Assembly: GCA_017476575.1 (NCBI GenBank)
Contig: JAFUZO010000047.1
Location: forward strand, 16,640 to 80,639
Source: Bacteroidales bacterium
Lineage (GTDB): Bacteria > Bacteroidota > Bacteroidia > Bacteroidales > UBA932
Length of the DNA: 64,000 nt
Reading direction: 5' to 3'
The notes beneath the pieces are model-generated. The model was not told the origin of the DNA, made no database searches, and worked only from the letters and a program-made list of their open reading frames with translations. A program made the translations under genes and the position numbers. Positions 17,601 through 27,821 of the stretch are shown piece after piece (position 1 is the first letter of the stretch; each line of letters opens with the position of its first letter).

Positions 17601-19580
17601 TTTCGCGGCCATCGAAGGTACGTCGCCGCTCCGTACGGCCTTCCCGCTCCACTGCCGGTCGATGGCGTAGATGTTGTCGACGATCTCGCGCACCGCGAGG
17701 GCCGGTTTCGTGCCGCCGTAGAAGCTCTGGCGGGACAGGTAGGAGTAGACGGTCACGAGAATCGTGTATTGCGGGTCCTCCGCCGGGAAGAACCCGGCGA
17801 AGGTACCTTGGTTTTTCTTGCGGCCGGAGATGTCATGGTAGGGATCCCCGCTGCCGCCCCGTTCCTTGGCGTTGAGCACGACCTGGGCAGTCCCGGTCTT
17901 GCCGGCGACAGAAAGCTTGGCGCCTTTGAGCCGGGTGGCGGTACCGTCGTCGACGACAGCCTTGAGGGCACGCGTGACTGTGTCGGCCGTGGCCCGGCTG
18001 CAGATGTTGTTCAGAACGGAAGGACCGTACTTCTTGATGACGTTCCCGTCCTTCTCGACGCTCTCCACCAGGTACGGCTTCATCATGCGGCCTTTGTTGG
18101 CGATGGCATTGTAGAAGGTGACGACGTGGAGCGGGGTCACGCTCATGCCGTAACCGTAGGCGGTGGTGCCGAGGGTGGTCTTGCTCCATCCGGGTGTTCC
18201 AGGGCGGTTGACCATCGGCGTGCCGAGGCCGTCGATATCGAAGTCGAACTTCTCGCCGAGCCGGTAGGCATAGATGTGGTCGAAGAAGTCTTGCGGCCGG
18301 CTGCCGTAATATTTTTCCGGAAGGTAGGTGAACACATAGTTCGAGGATATCTCGAAACCGTGCTTGACGGTGATTTCGTTGCGGCCGGTCAGCCGTTCGT
18401 AGTCCAGGATATGGACGTCCTGGCGGTAACCGCCCGGCACGACACCATGGTTGGTGGGGAGGGTTTGTTCGAGGGTCTTGACATGGCCGTCCTCGACGAG
18501 GGTGGTGAGGGTGACGGTCTTCATGACCGAGCCCTGCTCGCCGACCTCCTTGAGGACGAGGTTGTCCCGTTCCCAGAGCTTGGACCCCGGGACGGTGTCG
18601 CGGGAGAGGTTGACCATCGCACGGATGGCTCCGGTCTCCACCTCCATGATGACGGCGATGCCGGCCCGGATCTGCGGGTCGTCGGCGATCTGGCGCCGCA
18701 GGGCCCGGTCTGCGATTTCCTGGAAGTCCACGTCGAGTGTGGTGCGTACGTCGTTCCCATCCACCTTACGGACCGTTGCGCTGTCGAAGTCGTGGATATA
18801 CTGTTTGTCGTCGGTAACCCTTCTCCATTCATAGCCTTCGCGGCCGTGGAGTTCATAGTCGAAATTGGCTTCGAGGCCTCTGCGGAGGGAATCCTTGACG
18901 TAGCCGATGACCCGCCGGGCGAGGGTGTCGTAAGGGTAGATCCGTTCGTCATGCGGATCGGCGATCAGGCCGCCTTTGTAGGCGCCCTCGTTGAAGAGCG
19001 GCAGTTCTTTGAGACGGTTCAACGTGGCGTGGCTGACATTTTTCCGGATGAGGACATGCTTGCGGCCTTCCTCCCTCCCTTTGAGGATTTCGCTGTAGTA
19101 CCGGTCGGCGGATTTCCCCGGGAACAGGACGGCGAGCCCTTTCGAGAGGGCCTGGGCCTTCTCCTTCCAGACCTGCTCGGCCTGTGCTCCTTTCCGCTTC
19201 GGTTCCGGAATCTCCTTCTTCTTCTGCTCCTTCATACGCTGGATGCGACGTTCCTCCTGCCGGTCGATTTCCTCGAATTCAGCCTTGCGGACCGTGCAGT
19301 CCATATAGATGTCGTAGAGCGGAGTAGAGATGGCCAGGGGGCGTCCGTCATGGGCGAGGATGCGGCCGCGGACGGGCTTGTCGACATATTTCTGGGGCTG
19401 GGGACGGAAGACATGGACAACCTTCTGGGGGACCTTGTAGCCGACCTGGATCCGGATGATGCAGGCGATGATGACGATGGACAGCACGAAGAAGCCCAGG
19501 GACAGGAAGGTCATGACGACGTCGATCCGGTCCCGGTTGAGGAAAGTATCCTGGATTTCTCTCTTTTTCTTCTTGCTCAT
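17415..19580 (-). CDS. ftsI: Septal transpeptidase FtsI (class B penicillin-binding protein with PASTA domain)
   Basis: FtsI cross-links septal peptidoglycan with FtsW. The 721-aa protein has one N-terminal membrane anchor (about residues 25-45), a charged coiled-coil-like segment (about 90-140), and a class B dimerisation domain. The transpeptidase domain carries the serine motif SVMK (S351-K354), SSN (S412-N414) and KTG (from K561). A single PASTA domain ends the protein. Context between ftsL and murE identifies it as the division enzyme. It is longer than proteobacterial FtsI because of the charged insert and PASTA module. Confidence 0.95.
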   Translation of the reverse strand: MSKKKKREIQDTFLNRDRIDVVMTFLSLGFFVLSIVIIACIIRIQVGYKVPQKVVHVFRPQPQKYVDKPVRGRILAHDGRPLAISTPLYDIYMDCTVRKAEFEEIDRQEERRIQRMKEQKKKEIPEPKRKGAQAEQVWKEKAQALSKGLAVLFPGKSADRYYSEILKGREEGRKHVLIRKNVSHATLNRLKELPLFNEGAYKGGLIADPHDERIYPYDTLARRVIGYVKDSLRRGLEANFDYELHGREGYEWRRVTDDKQYIHDFDSATVRKVDGNDVRTTLDVDFQEIADRALRRQIADDPQIRAGIAVIMEVETGAIRAMVNLSRDTVPGSKLWERDNLVLKEVGEQGSVMKTVTLTTLVEDGHVKTLEQTLPTNHGVVPGGYRQDVHILDYERLTGRNEITVKHGFEISSNYVFTYLPEKYYGSRPQDFFDHIYAYRLGEKFDFDIDGLGTPMVNRPGTPGWSKTTLGTTAYGYGMSVTPLHVVTFYNAIANKGRMMKPYLVESVEKDGNVIKKYGPSVLNNICSRATADTVTRALKAVVDDGTATRLKGAKLSVAGKTGTAQVVLNAKERGGSGDPYHDISGRKKNQGTFAGFFPAEDPQYTILVTVYSYLSRQSFYGGTKPALAVREIVDNIYAIDRQWSGKAVRSGDVPSMAAKTAATAEGKVPDVKGFGLVDALYAVENGGYKCIYEGSGHVAAQSPAPGTVLGKGETIRLTLK
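17577..17924 (-). other. Transpeptidase C-terminal part of FtsI including the KTG motif
   Basis: This stretch encodes the third active-site motif KTGTAQVV (Lys561 at 17898-17900) and the following beta strands. It is part of ftsI, listed only to place the motif; it is not a separate gene. Confidence 0.6.
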
Positions 19581-19924
19581 TTCCTTTCGATCTGGACGGC
19601 CGGCTTCTCCGGCAAAGTTACGGACGACCCCAGCTGGCGGAGTCTCTTTTCGGTCGTTGAGGCACTGTGGAGCTTCACGAGTTCTGCCTCCTTCTCAGCA
19701 TGATAGATCTCCAGGTCGTGCAGGACGACTTTGTTCTGCTCCACCCGGGTGAGGGTCTTGTCCACCTTGAGGCTCAGCAGGATGGAGATCCAGGCGAGAA
19801 GGAACAGGTACAGGATATGGAGATAGTATTTGTGTGCGCCGATGCTCAGGAGGAATTCCCCCTTGCGCATGGCCTTCAGACCGTTGCGGATGGCCTGCCA
19901 GACTTCTTTCCAACGGATCTTCAT
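19577..19924 (-). CDS. ftsL: FtsL-like small division protein
   Basis: FtsL is a bitopic protein bridging FtsQ and FtsWI. The 115-aa product has a basic cytoplasmic N-terminus (about 35 residues), one membrane span (YYLHILYLFLLAWISILL) and a periplasmic helical region with heptad-like spacing. Sequence identity in this family is very low; the call rests on size, topology and the slot between rsmH and ftsI. It overlaps both neighbours by 4 nt. Confidence 0.78.
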   Translation of the reverse strand: MKIRWKEVWQAIRNGLKAMRKGEFLLSIGAHKYYLHILYLFLLAWISILLSLKVDKTLTRVEQNKVVLHDLEIYHAEKEAELVKLHSASTTEKRLRQLGSSVTLPEKPAVQIERK

Positions 19925-20847
19925 GCCTCCGCCCTCCTTTGCGCGATCCGGAGTTTGGCGCTGCGGGCGCGGGTGTTTCCGGCGATTTCTTCTTCCCGGG
20001 GGAGGATGGGCTTCCGGTTGACAGCCTCCAGGGGCGTCTCCAGGCGTCCATAGATGTCCTTCTCTCCGCGCCCGTCGACATCGCCGGTGCGGATGAAGTT
20101 CTTGACCATGCGGTCCTCCAGGCTGTGGTAGGTGATGACGACGAGGCGTCCTCCCGGCTTGAGGGAGCGGGCGGCCCCGTCGAGGAATTTTTCCAGGGCG
20201 CGCATCTCCTGGTTGACCTCGATGCGGAGAGCCTGGTAGATTCGGGCGAGAGCCTTGTGGGTGGCGGAAGCAGGCAGCGCCTGGGCGATGGCCCGGTCGA
20301 GGCTGCCGGTCGTCGTAAGAGGACGGGCTGCGACGATGAGCCGGGCGACCTTGCGGGCGCCATCCACCTCGCCGTAGAGCCGGAGGATGCGCTCCAGGTC
20401 TTCCTGGGCGTAGGTGTTGACGATATCTGCCGCCGTGGTCTGCGCCTGCGCATCCATCCGCATGTCCAGGGGGGCGTCCTCGTAGCGGAAGGAGAAGCCG
20501 CGCTCCGCCGTGTCGAACTGGTGCGACGATACGCCGAGGTCGGCGAGGATGCCGTCGAAGACAGCCGTGGAGGAAACAGTCCCCTTCGCGGCCAGGAGCC
20601 GTGCGTAGTTCTCGATGAAACGGAAGTTGTTGTGGACCAGGGTCAGCCTCGGGTCGTCCGGGGCATTCTCCAGGGCATCCATGTCACGATCGAAGGCGAT
20701 GACGTGTCCGCCATCGTGTAAGCGTGAAAGTATCCCGGCGGTGTGACCACCGCCTCCGAAAGTGGCATCGGCGTATGTTCCTTCCAGGTTCGTAACGAGG
20801 GCTGAAACGCTCTCGTCAAGCATTACAGGGGTATGGTATCCGGACAT
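19921..20847 (-). CDS. rsmH: 16S rRNA (cytosine-1402-N4) methyltransferase RsmH
   Basis: RsmH methylates the base of C1402 in 16S rRNA using S-adenosylmethionine. The 308-aa protein begins with HTPVMLDESVSAL, then the SAM-binding ADATFGGGGHTAGIL and the LADLGVSSHQFD motif. Later come RLIVAARPLTT and the family signature RIYQALRIEVNQE. The length is typical. It follows mraZ by 13 nt as the second gene of the dcw operon. Confidence 0.97.
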   Translation of the reverse strand: MSGYHTPVMLDESVSALVTNLEGTYADATFGGGGHTAGILSRLHDGGHVIAFDRDMDALENAPDDPRLTLVHNNFRFIENYARLLAAKGTVSSTAVFDGILADLGVSSHQFDTAERGFSFRYEDAPLDMRMDAQAQTTAADIVNTYAQEDLERILRLYGEVDGARKVARLIVAARPLTTTGSLDRAIAQALPASATHKALARIYQALRIEVNQEMRALEKFLDGAARSLKPGGRLVVITYHSLEDRMVKNFIRTGDVDGRGEKDIYGRLETPLEAVNRKPILPREEEIAGNTRARSAKLRIAQRRAEA

Positions 20848-20860
20848 GGGCGAGACCTCC

Positions 20861-21322
20861 TTACTGTTTTGAGGACAGTCTCTTTGCGGTTTCCTTGAAC
20901 TGATCGTCCGTCATCAGGGTGGACTCGCGTCGTTCCTTGGGCCAGATTTCGATCTTGTAACCGACTCCCGCAAACTCAACTTCCTTGGTGATACCTGTTT
21001 CTGTCAGCAGTTCTGAAGGGATGTTGAGGCGGCCGAGCTTGCCGTCCGGGACGACATAGAAGACGCCGTCGTTGTACTTGCTCCAGAACGCGGCGTGGTC
21101 CGGATTGAGTTCGGGGTCGAGACCTTCCAGCACGAGGTCGGACCTGCGTTCCCACTCGGCGCGGGTGAACAGGTTCAGGCAGTCGCCTTGGACGCTCTTC
21201 TTGATGACGAGGGTCATGTCGGATTCCCCGTCCCGGGCAAGGGCGTCACGGTAGATGGCAGGGAACACGATGCGTCCCTTGTCATCCAGCTTGCCGCCTG
21301 TCTTTCCGAAGAATCTGACCAT
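20861..21322 (-). CDS. mraZ: Transcriptional regulator MraZ
   Basis: MraZ is a DNA-binding repressor of the dcw operon with two tandem AbrB-like swapped-hairpin domains. The 153-aa protein shows the paired motif in both halves: GKLDDKGRIVFPAIYRDAL and DGKLGRLNIPSELL. The start at 21322 (MVRFFGKTGG) is preferred. An upstream in-frame Met would extend it, but the region above 21363 is the promoter. Four direct repeats in that promoter fit MraZ operators, so autoregulation is likely. Confidence 0.95.
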   Translation of the reverse strand: MVRFFGKTGGKLDDKGRIVFPAIYRDALARDGESDMTLVIKKSVQGDCLNLFTRAEWERRSDLVLEGLDPELNPDHAAFWSKYNDGVFYVVPDGKLGRLNIPSELLTETGITKEVEFAGVGYKIEIWPKERRESTLMTDDQFKETAKRLSSKQ

Positions 21323-21362
21323 GTCTCGATGGGTTGAACTTACAATACTTTCACGCTGGATG

Positions 21363-21397
21363 CAAAGATACGGAAAAATTTTCCATAATCTTCCAAA
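21363..21397 (-). promoter_or_regulatory. Promoter of the dcw cluster
   Basis: Minus-strand TATCTTTG at 21363-21370 matches the -7 element, and a TTTG at 21394-21397 lies 23 nt upstream, slightly longer than the usual 19-21. It is the only convincing promoter seen for the thirteen-gene cluster, whose genes overlap or nearly touch. The leader to mraZ is about 35 nt. Confidence 0.7.
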
Positions 21398-21415
21398 TCC
21401 TTCCAAGTTTTTCCA
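21381..21415 (-). promoter_or_regulatory. Probable MraZ operator: four TGGAA direct repeats with 10-bp period
   Basis: On the minus strand TGGAA occurs at 21411-21415, 21401-21405, 21391-21395 and 21381-21385, exactly one helical turn apart. Known MraZ operators are short TGG-type direct repeats with 10-bp spacing in front of mraZ. These overlap the -33 region of the mraZ promoter, a position suited to repression. The regulator is inferred from location and periodicity. Confidence 0.7.
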
Positions 21416-21483
21416 CAAAAAGTTATCAACAGGCGTCGGCAGGGTTCCTGGGGCGGTCCTGTATGAATGTCAGCGAAATTTAT

Positions 21484-21491
21484 TATCTTTG
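21484..21491 (+). promoter_or_regulatory. -7 element of a promoter for the 21513 gene
   Basis: TATCTTTG on the plus strand lies 21 nt before the start at 21513, divergent from the dcw promoter. No clear -33 element is seen. It probably drives the lipoprotein, the SPOR protein and rpoN. Confidence 0.65.
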
Positions 21492-21512
21492 CATCCGTCA
21501 AAGTCAGAAGGA

Positions 21513-21986
21513 ATGAAAGGAATGCGGAAACGGGTGCACGTCCTCGTGCTGGCGGCGGTTGTCCTGCTTGCCGGCGGATGCGGCATTTCGAAGATCAAGG
21601 ACCTCAGCGTCACCTCGGTCGGCGTGAAGTACCTGGTGCCGACGTCGGCCCGGTCGCTGGACGCGGTGCTGCTGCTGGGGCTGGACAACCCTTCCGTCAC
21701 TTTCACCCTTTCCGACGTCGAGGGTACGGTCAAGTATTTCGACCGGGAGCTCGCCTCTTTCACGACCGGGGAACTGCCGGTCCAGGCGCGCAGCGTCCAG
21801 GTGTATGAGCTTCCCTGCAGCGCAACCCTCGCCGACCGGGTGTCCTTCCTCGACCTCCTGGCCCTCGGATCCAAGAAGTCGCTGGACGGGATGACGGTCG
21901 ACATCAAGCTCCATGTCAAACTCAAGGGCGGCGCCGGCAAGACCCTGACCTTCGACCGGATCGACCTGTCCCGATTTACGCAATAG
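21513..21986 (+). CDS. LEA-type-2-like lipoprotein, function unknown
   Basis: The 157-aa product has a lipoprotein signal (VVLLAGGCG, lipid-modified Cys near residue 22). The mature part is beta-rich with the pattern VSVGVKYLVP-LDAVLLLGLDNPS-VTFTLSDVEGTVKY, which resembles water-stress/LEA type 2 domains. These fold as an immunoglobulin-like sandwich. The role is unknown; it would sit in the envelope. The next gene starts 4 nt downstream, so it is the first gene of an operon leading to rpoN. The start is the first ATG after the promoter. Confidence 0.6.
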   Translation: MKGMRKRVHVLVLAAVVLLAGGCGISKIKDLSVTSVGVKYLVPTSARSLDAVLLLGLDNPSVTFTLSDVEGTVKYFDRELASFTTGELPVQARSVQVYELPCSATLADRVSFLDLLALGSKKSLDGMTVDIKLHVKLKGGAGKTLTFDRIDLSRFTQ

Positions 21987-21990
21987 AAGT

Positions 21991-22458
21991 ATGAAGAAGA
22001 CGATCGTGCTCCTTGTCCTGGCCCTTGCAGGGGGGCTTCTCCAGGCCCAGGACTTCGAAGATACGCTGCGGACGCCGGCGGCAGTGGACTCCACGCTCCT
22101 GGGGAAGGACATCCTTGGGGTCATCGGATCCGGCGTCAAGGTGAACCAGTCCCAGGCGGTACGCGCCGCCTTCGACCGCTATGTGGCCCGCAATGCCGAG
22201 CGTCCCCTGTCCGGCTACCGGATCCGGGTGTTCTACGACAACGACCAGACCGCCCGTGCGCGCTCCGAAAGCATCGCCCGCTCCATTGCTTCGGCCTATC
22301 CCGGAACCGGCGTGTACCGCACCTTCGAGAGTCCCAATTTCAAGGTCTCCGTCGGTGATTTCCGTACCAAGGATGAGGCCCTGAAAATCTACAACGAGCT
22401 CAAGGTGCTCTATCCGACGGCCTTCATCCTCAAGGAAACCATCAACTATCCGCGTTAG
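21991..22458 (+). CDS. Secreted SPOR-domain-like protein
   Basis: The 155-aa product has a Sec signal peptide (about residues 1-20, ending LLQAQ) and a C-terminal SPOR-like domain from about residue 75. Visible pattern: YRIRVFYDNDQTARARSES, then VYRTFESPNFKVSVGDFRTKDEA. SPOR domains bind denuded septal peptidoglycan glycans. A role in the envelope at division sites is therefore plausible, but inferred. It lies 4 nt from both neighbours. Confidence 0.7.
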   Translation: MKKTIVLLVLALAGGLLQAQDFEDTLRTPAAVDSTLLGKDILGVIGSGVKVNQSQAVRAAFDRYVARNAERPLSGYRIRVFYDNDQTARARSESIARSIASAYPGTGVYRTFESPNFKVSVGDFRTKDEALKIYNELKVLYPTAFILKETINYPR

Positions 22459-22462
22459 TCCT

Positions 22463-23923
22463 ATGGCGATCAAGCAAGGATTGGAACAGAAGCTCCAGCA
22501 GAAGCTCTCTCCGCTCCAGATACAGACCATCAAGCTGATCGAGATGCCGGTCCAGGCCCTCGAGCAGCATGTCCGGGAGGTCCTCAACGACAACCCGGTC
22601 ATCGACGATGCGCCGTCCTCGGGCGGGGATTCCGACGAGCCGAAGGACCTGTCCATCTCCGAGATGGAGGACCGCGAGAACGGCGGCGGCTCCCTGGAGG
22701 ATACGTATAACACCTATTCCGACGACGACCCGACCCCGTACTACAACCGCAGTGTCAACAACTGGGGCAAGGACGAGCGCCCGGAATACAACACCTTCTC
22801 CGTCCGGCAGAGTTTCACCCAGAGCCTCATGGAGCAACTCGGTTACCGCAACATGACGGACCATCAGCGGACGGTGGCGACCTTCATCATCGGCAGCCTG
22901 GACGATGACGGCTACCTGCGCCGTGACATCGAGTCCCTCGTGGACGACCTGGCCTTCCGGGCCAACATCGAGACCGATGCCGACGAGGTGGAGGAGATGC
23001 TGAAGGTCATCCAACAGTTCGATCCCTCCGGTGTGGGCGCCCGGGACCTGCGGGAATGCCTCGTGCTCCAGCTCGAGGACAAGAAGCAGACCCCGTCGGT
23101 CCGCCTGGCCCTCCGGGTGCTGGATGAATGTTTCGATGATTTCAAGGGACGCCATTTCCAGCGGATCATGGGGCGGCTCCACATCTCGGCCGACGAGATG
23201 AAGGAGGTGCTGGACGAGATCCGCAAGCTCAACCCTTCACCGGGCGGACAGATCGACGACAGCTACAACGACCAGGCCCAGCAGATCGTTCCGGATTTCA
23301 GGCTGGACTACGAGAACGGCGAGCTGATTCTGTCGATGCCGCGTTTCTCCATCCCGGAGCTCCGCATCAACCGCAAGTATGCCGAAATCATGGAGACGGG
23401 CCGCTATACGACCGACCGCTCGCAGAAGGATGCCGCGACCTTCGTCAAACAGAAACTCGACTCGGCCAAGTGGTTCATCGAAGCCCTCAAGCAGCGGCAG
23501 AACACCCTGGAGAGCACCATGCGGGCCATCATCGAGTACCAGCACGACTATTTCGTCGACGGCGACGAGGCCTCCCTCCGGCCGATGGTCCTCAAGGATA
23601 TTGCCGAGAAGACCGGTTTCGATATCTCCACCATCTCCCGCGTGGTCAACAGCAAGTGGATCGAGACCCATTTCGGCATCTTCCCGCTCAAGTATTTCTT
23701 CTCGGAGGGGCTGGAGAACAGCGAGGGCGAAGAAGTTTCCACCCGCGAGATCAAGAAGGTCCTGCGCGAATGTGTGGACGGCGAGGACAAGCACAATCCG
23801 CTCACGGACGACGACCTGGTCGAGGCTCTTTCTGCCAAGGGCTACAAGGTCGCCCGCCGCACCATCGCCAAGTACCGCGCCCAGCTCGACATCCCCAAGG
23901 CCCGGCTCCGCCGTGAACTGTAA
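22463..23923 (+). CDS. rpoN: RNA polymerase sigma-54 factor RpoN
   Basis: Sigma-54 directs RNA polymerase to -24/-12 promoters and needs an AAA+ activator. The 486-aa protein has the glutamine-rich region I (MAIKQGLEQKLQQKLSPLQ), an acidic region II, the core-binding domain, and the helix-turn-helix. It ends with the RpoN box as ARRTIAKYRAQLDIP near the C-terminus. Length is normal. No activator gene or clear -24/-12 promoter was found in this window. A 118-nt stem-loop repeat starts 15 nt after the stop. Confidence 0.96.
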   Translation: MAIKQGLEQKLQQKLSPLQIQTIKLIEMPVQALEQHVREVLNDNPVIDDAPSSGGDSDEPKDLSISEMEDRENGGGSLEDTYNTYSDDDPTPYYNRSVNNWGKDERPEYNTFSVRQSFTQSLMEQLGYRNMTDHQRTVATFIIGSLDDDGYLRRDIESLVDDLAFRANIETDADEVEEMLKVIQQFDPSGVGARDLRECLVLQLEDKKQTPSVRLALRVLDECFDDFKGRHFQRIMGRLHISADEMKEVLDEIRKLNPSPGGQIDDSYNDQAQQIVPDFRLDYENGELILSMPRFSIPELRINRKYAEIMETGRYTTDRSQKDAATFVKQKLDSAKWFIEALKQRQNTLESTMRAIIEYQHDYFVDGDEASLRPMVLKDIAEKTGFDISTISRVVNSKWIETHFGIFPLKYFFSEGLENSEGEEVSTREIKKVLRECVDGEDKHNPLTDDDLVEALSAKGYKVARRTIAKYRAQLDIPKARLRREL

Positions 23924-23938
23924 CTGTATGAAAGCATG

Positions 23939-24056
23939 AAAGACAACCAGGCCCTTTTGCGGACATTTGCCCGGACAGAGCCACCCCGAAAATCACAGAT
24001 TTCCGGGGGGCCCGGGGTCGCGAAGCGACAGGACGTAAAAGGACCCGGTTGTCTTT
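23939..24056. repeat. 118-nt stem-loop repeat, copy 1 (rpoN-miaB gap)
   Basis: This is one of three equal-length elements. Outer 19-nt arms AAAGACAACCAGGCCCTTT (23939-23957) and AAAGGACCCGGTTGTCTTT (24038-24056) pair at 17 of 19 positions. The 80-nt interior matches the other copies closely (GAGCCACCCCGAAAATCAC, GATTTCCGGGG, GCGAAGCGACAGGA). It includes a small perfect hairpin GTCGC-GAA-GCGAC. It fills almost the whole gap between rpoN and miaB. It could terminate rpoN transcription or act as a processing site. Confidence 0.85.
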
Positions 24057-24069
24057 CCACCACTCCAAT

Positions 24070-25386
24070 ATGAAGAAAGTATATATCGAGACCTACGGGT
24101 GCCAGATGAACGTGAACGACACCGAGGTGATTTTCTCTATCCTCGCGAAGGACGGGTATGTGCGGACGGAGACGATGGAGGAGGCGGACCTCATCATGGC
24201 CAATACCTGTTCGATCCGTGACAATGCCGAGCAGCGCATCTGGGGCCGCATCGAGCTGTTCAACCAGGTCCGCCGCCGACGCGAAGGCACCGTCGTGGGC
24301 ATCGTCGGCTGCATGGCCGAGCGGTTGAAGGACCGGTTGCTGGATACGCACAAGGTCGACCTCGTCGTAGGGCCGGACGCCTACCGGTCCCTGCCGCGGC
24401 TGCTGAAAGCCATCACCCCGGATTCGCCCCAGATCGACGTCCTGCTGTCCCGGGACGAGACGTACGCCGACATCTCGCCGGTGAGGACCGACCGCAACGG
24501 TGTCTCCGCCTTCATCTCCATCATGCGGGGCTGCAACAACGTGTGCTCCTACTGCGTCGTCCCCTATACCCGGGGGGCCGAGCGGTCCCGGGACCCGCAT
24601 TCCATCGTCCGCGAGGCCTGCGACGTGTTCCGGCAGGGCTACCGCGAGGTGACGCTCCTGGGGCAGAACGTGGACAGCTACCTGTGGAAGTCGGAGGAAG
24701 AGACGGTGGATTTCGCGGAACTCCTCCGCCGGGTGGCCTCCGTGGACCCGCGGCTGCGGGTGCGCTTCGCCACCTCCCATCCCAAGGATATCAGCGACGC
24801 GGTGATCGAGACGATGGCCGCCCATGACAATATCTGCAAGCATATCCACCTTCCCGTGCAGTCGGGCAGTTCCCGGATGCTGGAGAAGATGCGGCGCAAG
24901 TATGACCGGGAATGGTACCTGGAACGGGTCGCCAGGATCCGCAGCGTGATCCCGGAATGCGGCCTGACGACGGATGTCATCGCCGGATTCTCGTCCGAGA
25001 CGGAGGAGGACCATGCCGGGACGCTTTCCCTGATGGAGGAAGTCGGCTTCGACTGGGCCTTCATGTTCGCCTATTCCGAGCGGCCGGGCACGCTGGCGGC
25101 GCGGAAGTATCCCGATGATGTACCGCCGGAGGTGAAGAACCGCCGCCTGAACGAGATCATCGCCCTGCAGAACCGCAAGTCCCTCGAACGCTACCGCCAT
25201 CAGGTCGGACGGCGGTTGACGGTGCTGGTGGAGGGGCCGTCCAAGCGCGATCCGGACCAGCTCTGCGGCCGGGCCTCCAACAATATGATGTGCGTCTTTC
25301 CGGGCGGCGGGCACGGGACGGGTGAATACGTCGACGTCCTCGTCCGCGACTGCACCAGCGCCACCCTCATCTGCGACCTGGCTTGA
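24070..25386 (+). CDS. miaB: tRNA-2-methylthio-N6-dimethylallyladenosine synthase MiaB
   Basis: MiaB is a radical-SAM methylthiotransferase acting on i6A37 of tRNAs. The 438-aa protein has the N-terminal MTTase domain ([15 protein letters not shown], with further Cys in NTCSIR and GCMAER), the radical-SAM CxxxCxxC motif as [17 protein letters not shown], and a C-terminal TRAM domain. The GCQMN and CVVPYTRG signatures favour MiaB over MtaB or RimO. The start at 24070 is the Met directly before the conserved domain, 13 nt after the repeat. Confidence 0.95.
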   Translation: MKKVYIETYGCQMNVNDTEVIFSILAKDGYVRTETMEEADLIMANTCSIRDNAEQRIWGRIELFNQVRRRREGTVVGIVGCMAERLKDRLLDTHKVDLVVGPDAYRSLPRLLKAITPDSPQIDVLLSRDETYADISPVRTDRNGVSAFISIMRGCNNVCSYCVVPYTRGAERSRDPHSIVREACDVFRQGYREVTLLGQNVDSYLWKSEEETVDFAELLRRVASVDPRLRVRFATSHPKDISDAVIETMAAHDNICKHIHLPVQSGSSRMLEKMRRKYDREWYLERVARIRSVIPECGLTTDVIAGFSSETEEDHAGTLSLMEEVGFDWAFMFAYSERPGTLAARKYPDDVPPEVKNRRLNEIIALQNRKSLERYRHQVGRRLTVLVEGPSKRDPDQLCGRASNNMMCVFPGGGHGTGEYVDVLVRDCTSATLICDLA

Positions 25387-25408
25387 AACCCCTAACCACC
25401 ACGATACT

Positions 25409-26890
<1,482 letters not shown>

Positions 26891-26898
26891 AAAACAGT

Positions 26899-27016
26899 AA
26901 AAATGAACCGGCCTCAAAAGCGACTTTTGCCCGGAATAGAGCCACCCCAAAAATCACAGATTTCCGGGGGCCCCGGGGTTGCGAAGCGACAGGAGCGTTG
27001 AGGCCGGTTCATTTTT
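26899..27016. repeat. 118-nt stem-loop repeat, copy 2 (glpK-glpF gap)
   Basis: The arms AAAAATGAACCGGCCTCAA (26899-26917) and its exact reverse complement (26998-27016) form a perfect 19-bp stem. It starts with an A tract and ends in a T tract, as a two-way intrinsic terminator would. The 80-nt interior is nearly identical to copy 3. The arm sequence differs from the other copies, yet pairing is complete. Confidence 0.9.
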
Positions 27017-27050
27017 ACCAACCAAGTGATAAAATAGACTGATTAGGATT

Positions 27051-27791
27051 ATGATGACACAATATCTCTTCGAACTGATCGGAACCCTCGTGCTGGTACT
27101 GCTCGGCGACGGCGTCTGCGCGGCCACCTCGCTCGACAAATCCAAGGCGCAAGGCGCCGGATGGGTCGTCATCGCCCTCGGATGGGGCTTTGCCGTCATG
27201 GTCGGCGTGCTCATCGCCGGGCCGGTGTCGGGCGCCCATCTCAACCCCGCCGTCAGCCTCGGCCTCGCCGCCGCAGGGCTGTTCCCGTGGGCCTCGGTCC
27301 CCGGCTACGTCGCCGCCCAGATGGTCGGCGGCTTCCTCGGCGCCTGCCTCGTATATGTTTTCTACAAGGACCATTACCGGGCGACCTCCGACCGTCCCGA
27401 CACGATCCTCGGCACCTTCTGCACCATGCCGGCCATCTGGAATCCCGGACGGAATTTTCTCTGCGAAGTCATCGCCACCTGCCTGCTGGTTTTCCTCATC
27501 CTGGCGCTCGGAACCTCCGGCAACGCTTTCCAGATCGGTCCTGCAGCTGCGTCTACCGGGGCTCTCGGTGCCTTCCCGGTCACCTGTGTGATCATGTCGC
27601 TCGGCATGTCGCTCGGCGGGACGACCGGCTATGCCCTCAACCCGGCCCGCGACCTCAGTCCGCGCCTGGCCCATGCCGTGCTCCCTATCGCGGGCAAGCG
27701 CGACAGCGGCTGGGCCTATAGCTGGGTACCCGTCTGCGGCCCGCTTGTGGGGGCCGCCCTCGCCTCCGCCCTCTATCTTCTCATCTTCTGA
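27051..27791 (+). CDS. glpF: Glycerol uptake facilitator GlpF (MIP/aquaporin family)
   Basis: GlpF is a channel for passive glycerol entry. The 246-aa protein has six membrane segments and the two NPA half-helices: GAHLNPAVSLGLA near residue 65 and ALNPARDLSPRLAH near residue 198. The Asp after the second NPA (NPARD) is typical of the glycerol-conducting subgroup. An adjacent glpK supports glycerol as the substrate. It starts 34 nt after the stem-loop repeat, so its expression relative to glpK may be set by that element. Confidence 0.93.
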   Translation: MMTQYLFELIGTLVLVLLGDGVCAATSLDKSKAQGAGWVVIALGWGFAVMVGVLIAGPVSGAHLNPAVSLGLAAAGLFPWASVPGYVAAQMVGGFLGACLVYVFYKDHYRATSDRPDTILGTFCTMPAIWNPGRNFLCEVIATCLLVFLILALGTSGNAFQIGPAAASTGALGAFPVTCVIMSLGMSLGGTTGYALNPARDLSPRLAHAVLPIAGKRDSGWAYSWVPVCGPLVGAALASALYLLIF

Positions 27792-27821
27792 CCGTTCCAG
27801 GACGAAGGGAAAGAAGGATGA

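Noticed and set aside
21423..21431. TTATCAACA resembling a DnaA box near mraZ
   Set aside because: A single site with one mismatch to the consensus, no cluster, no AT-rich unwinding region and no dnaA, dnaN or parAB genes nearby. Not an origin.
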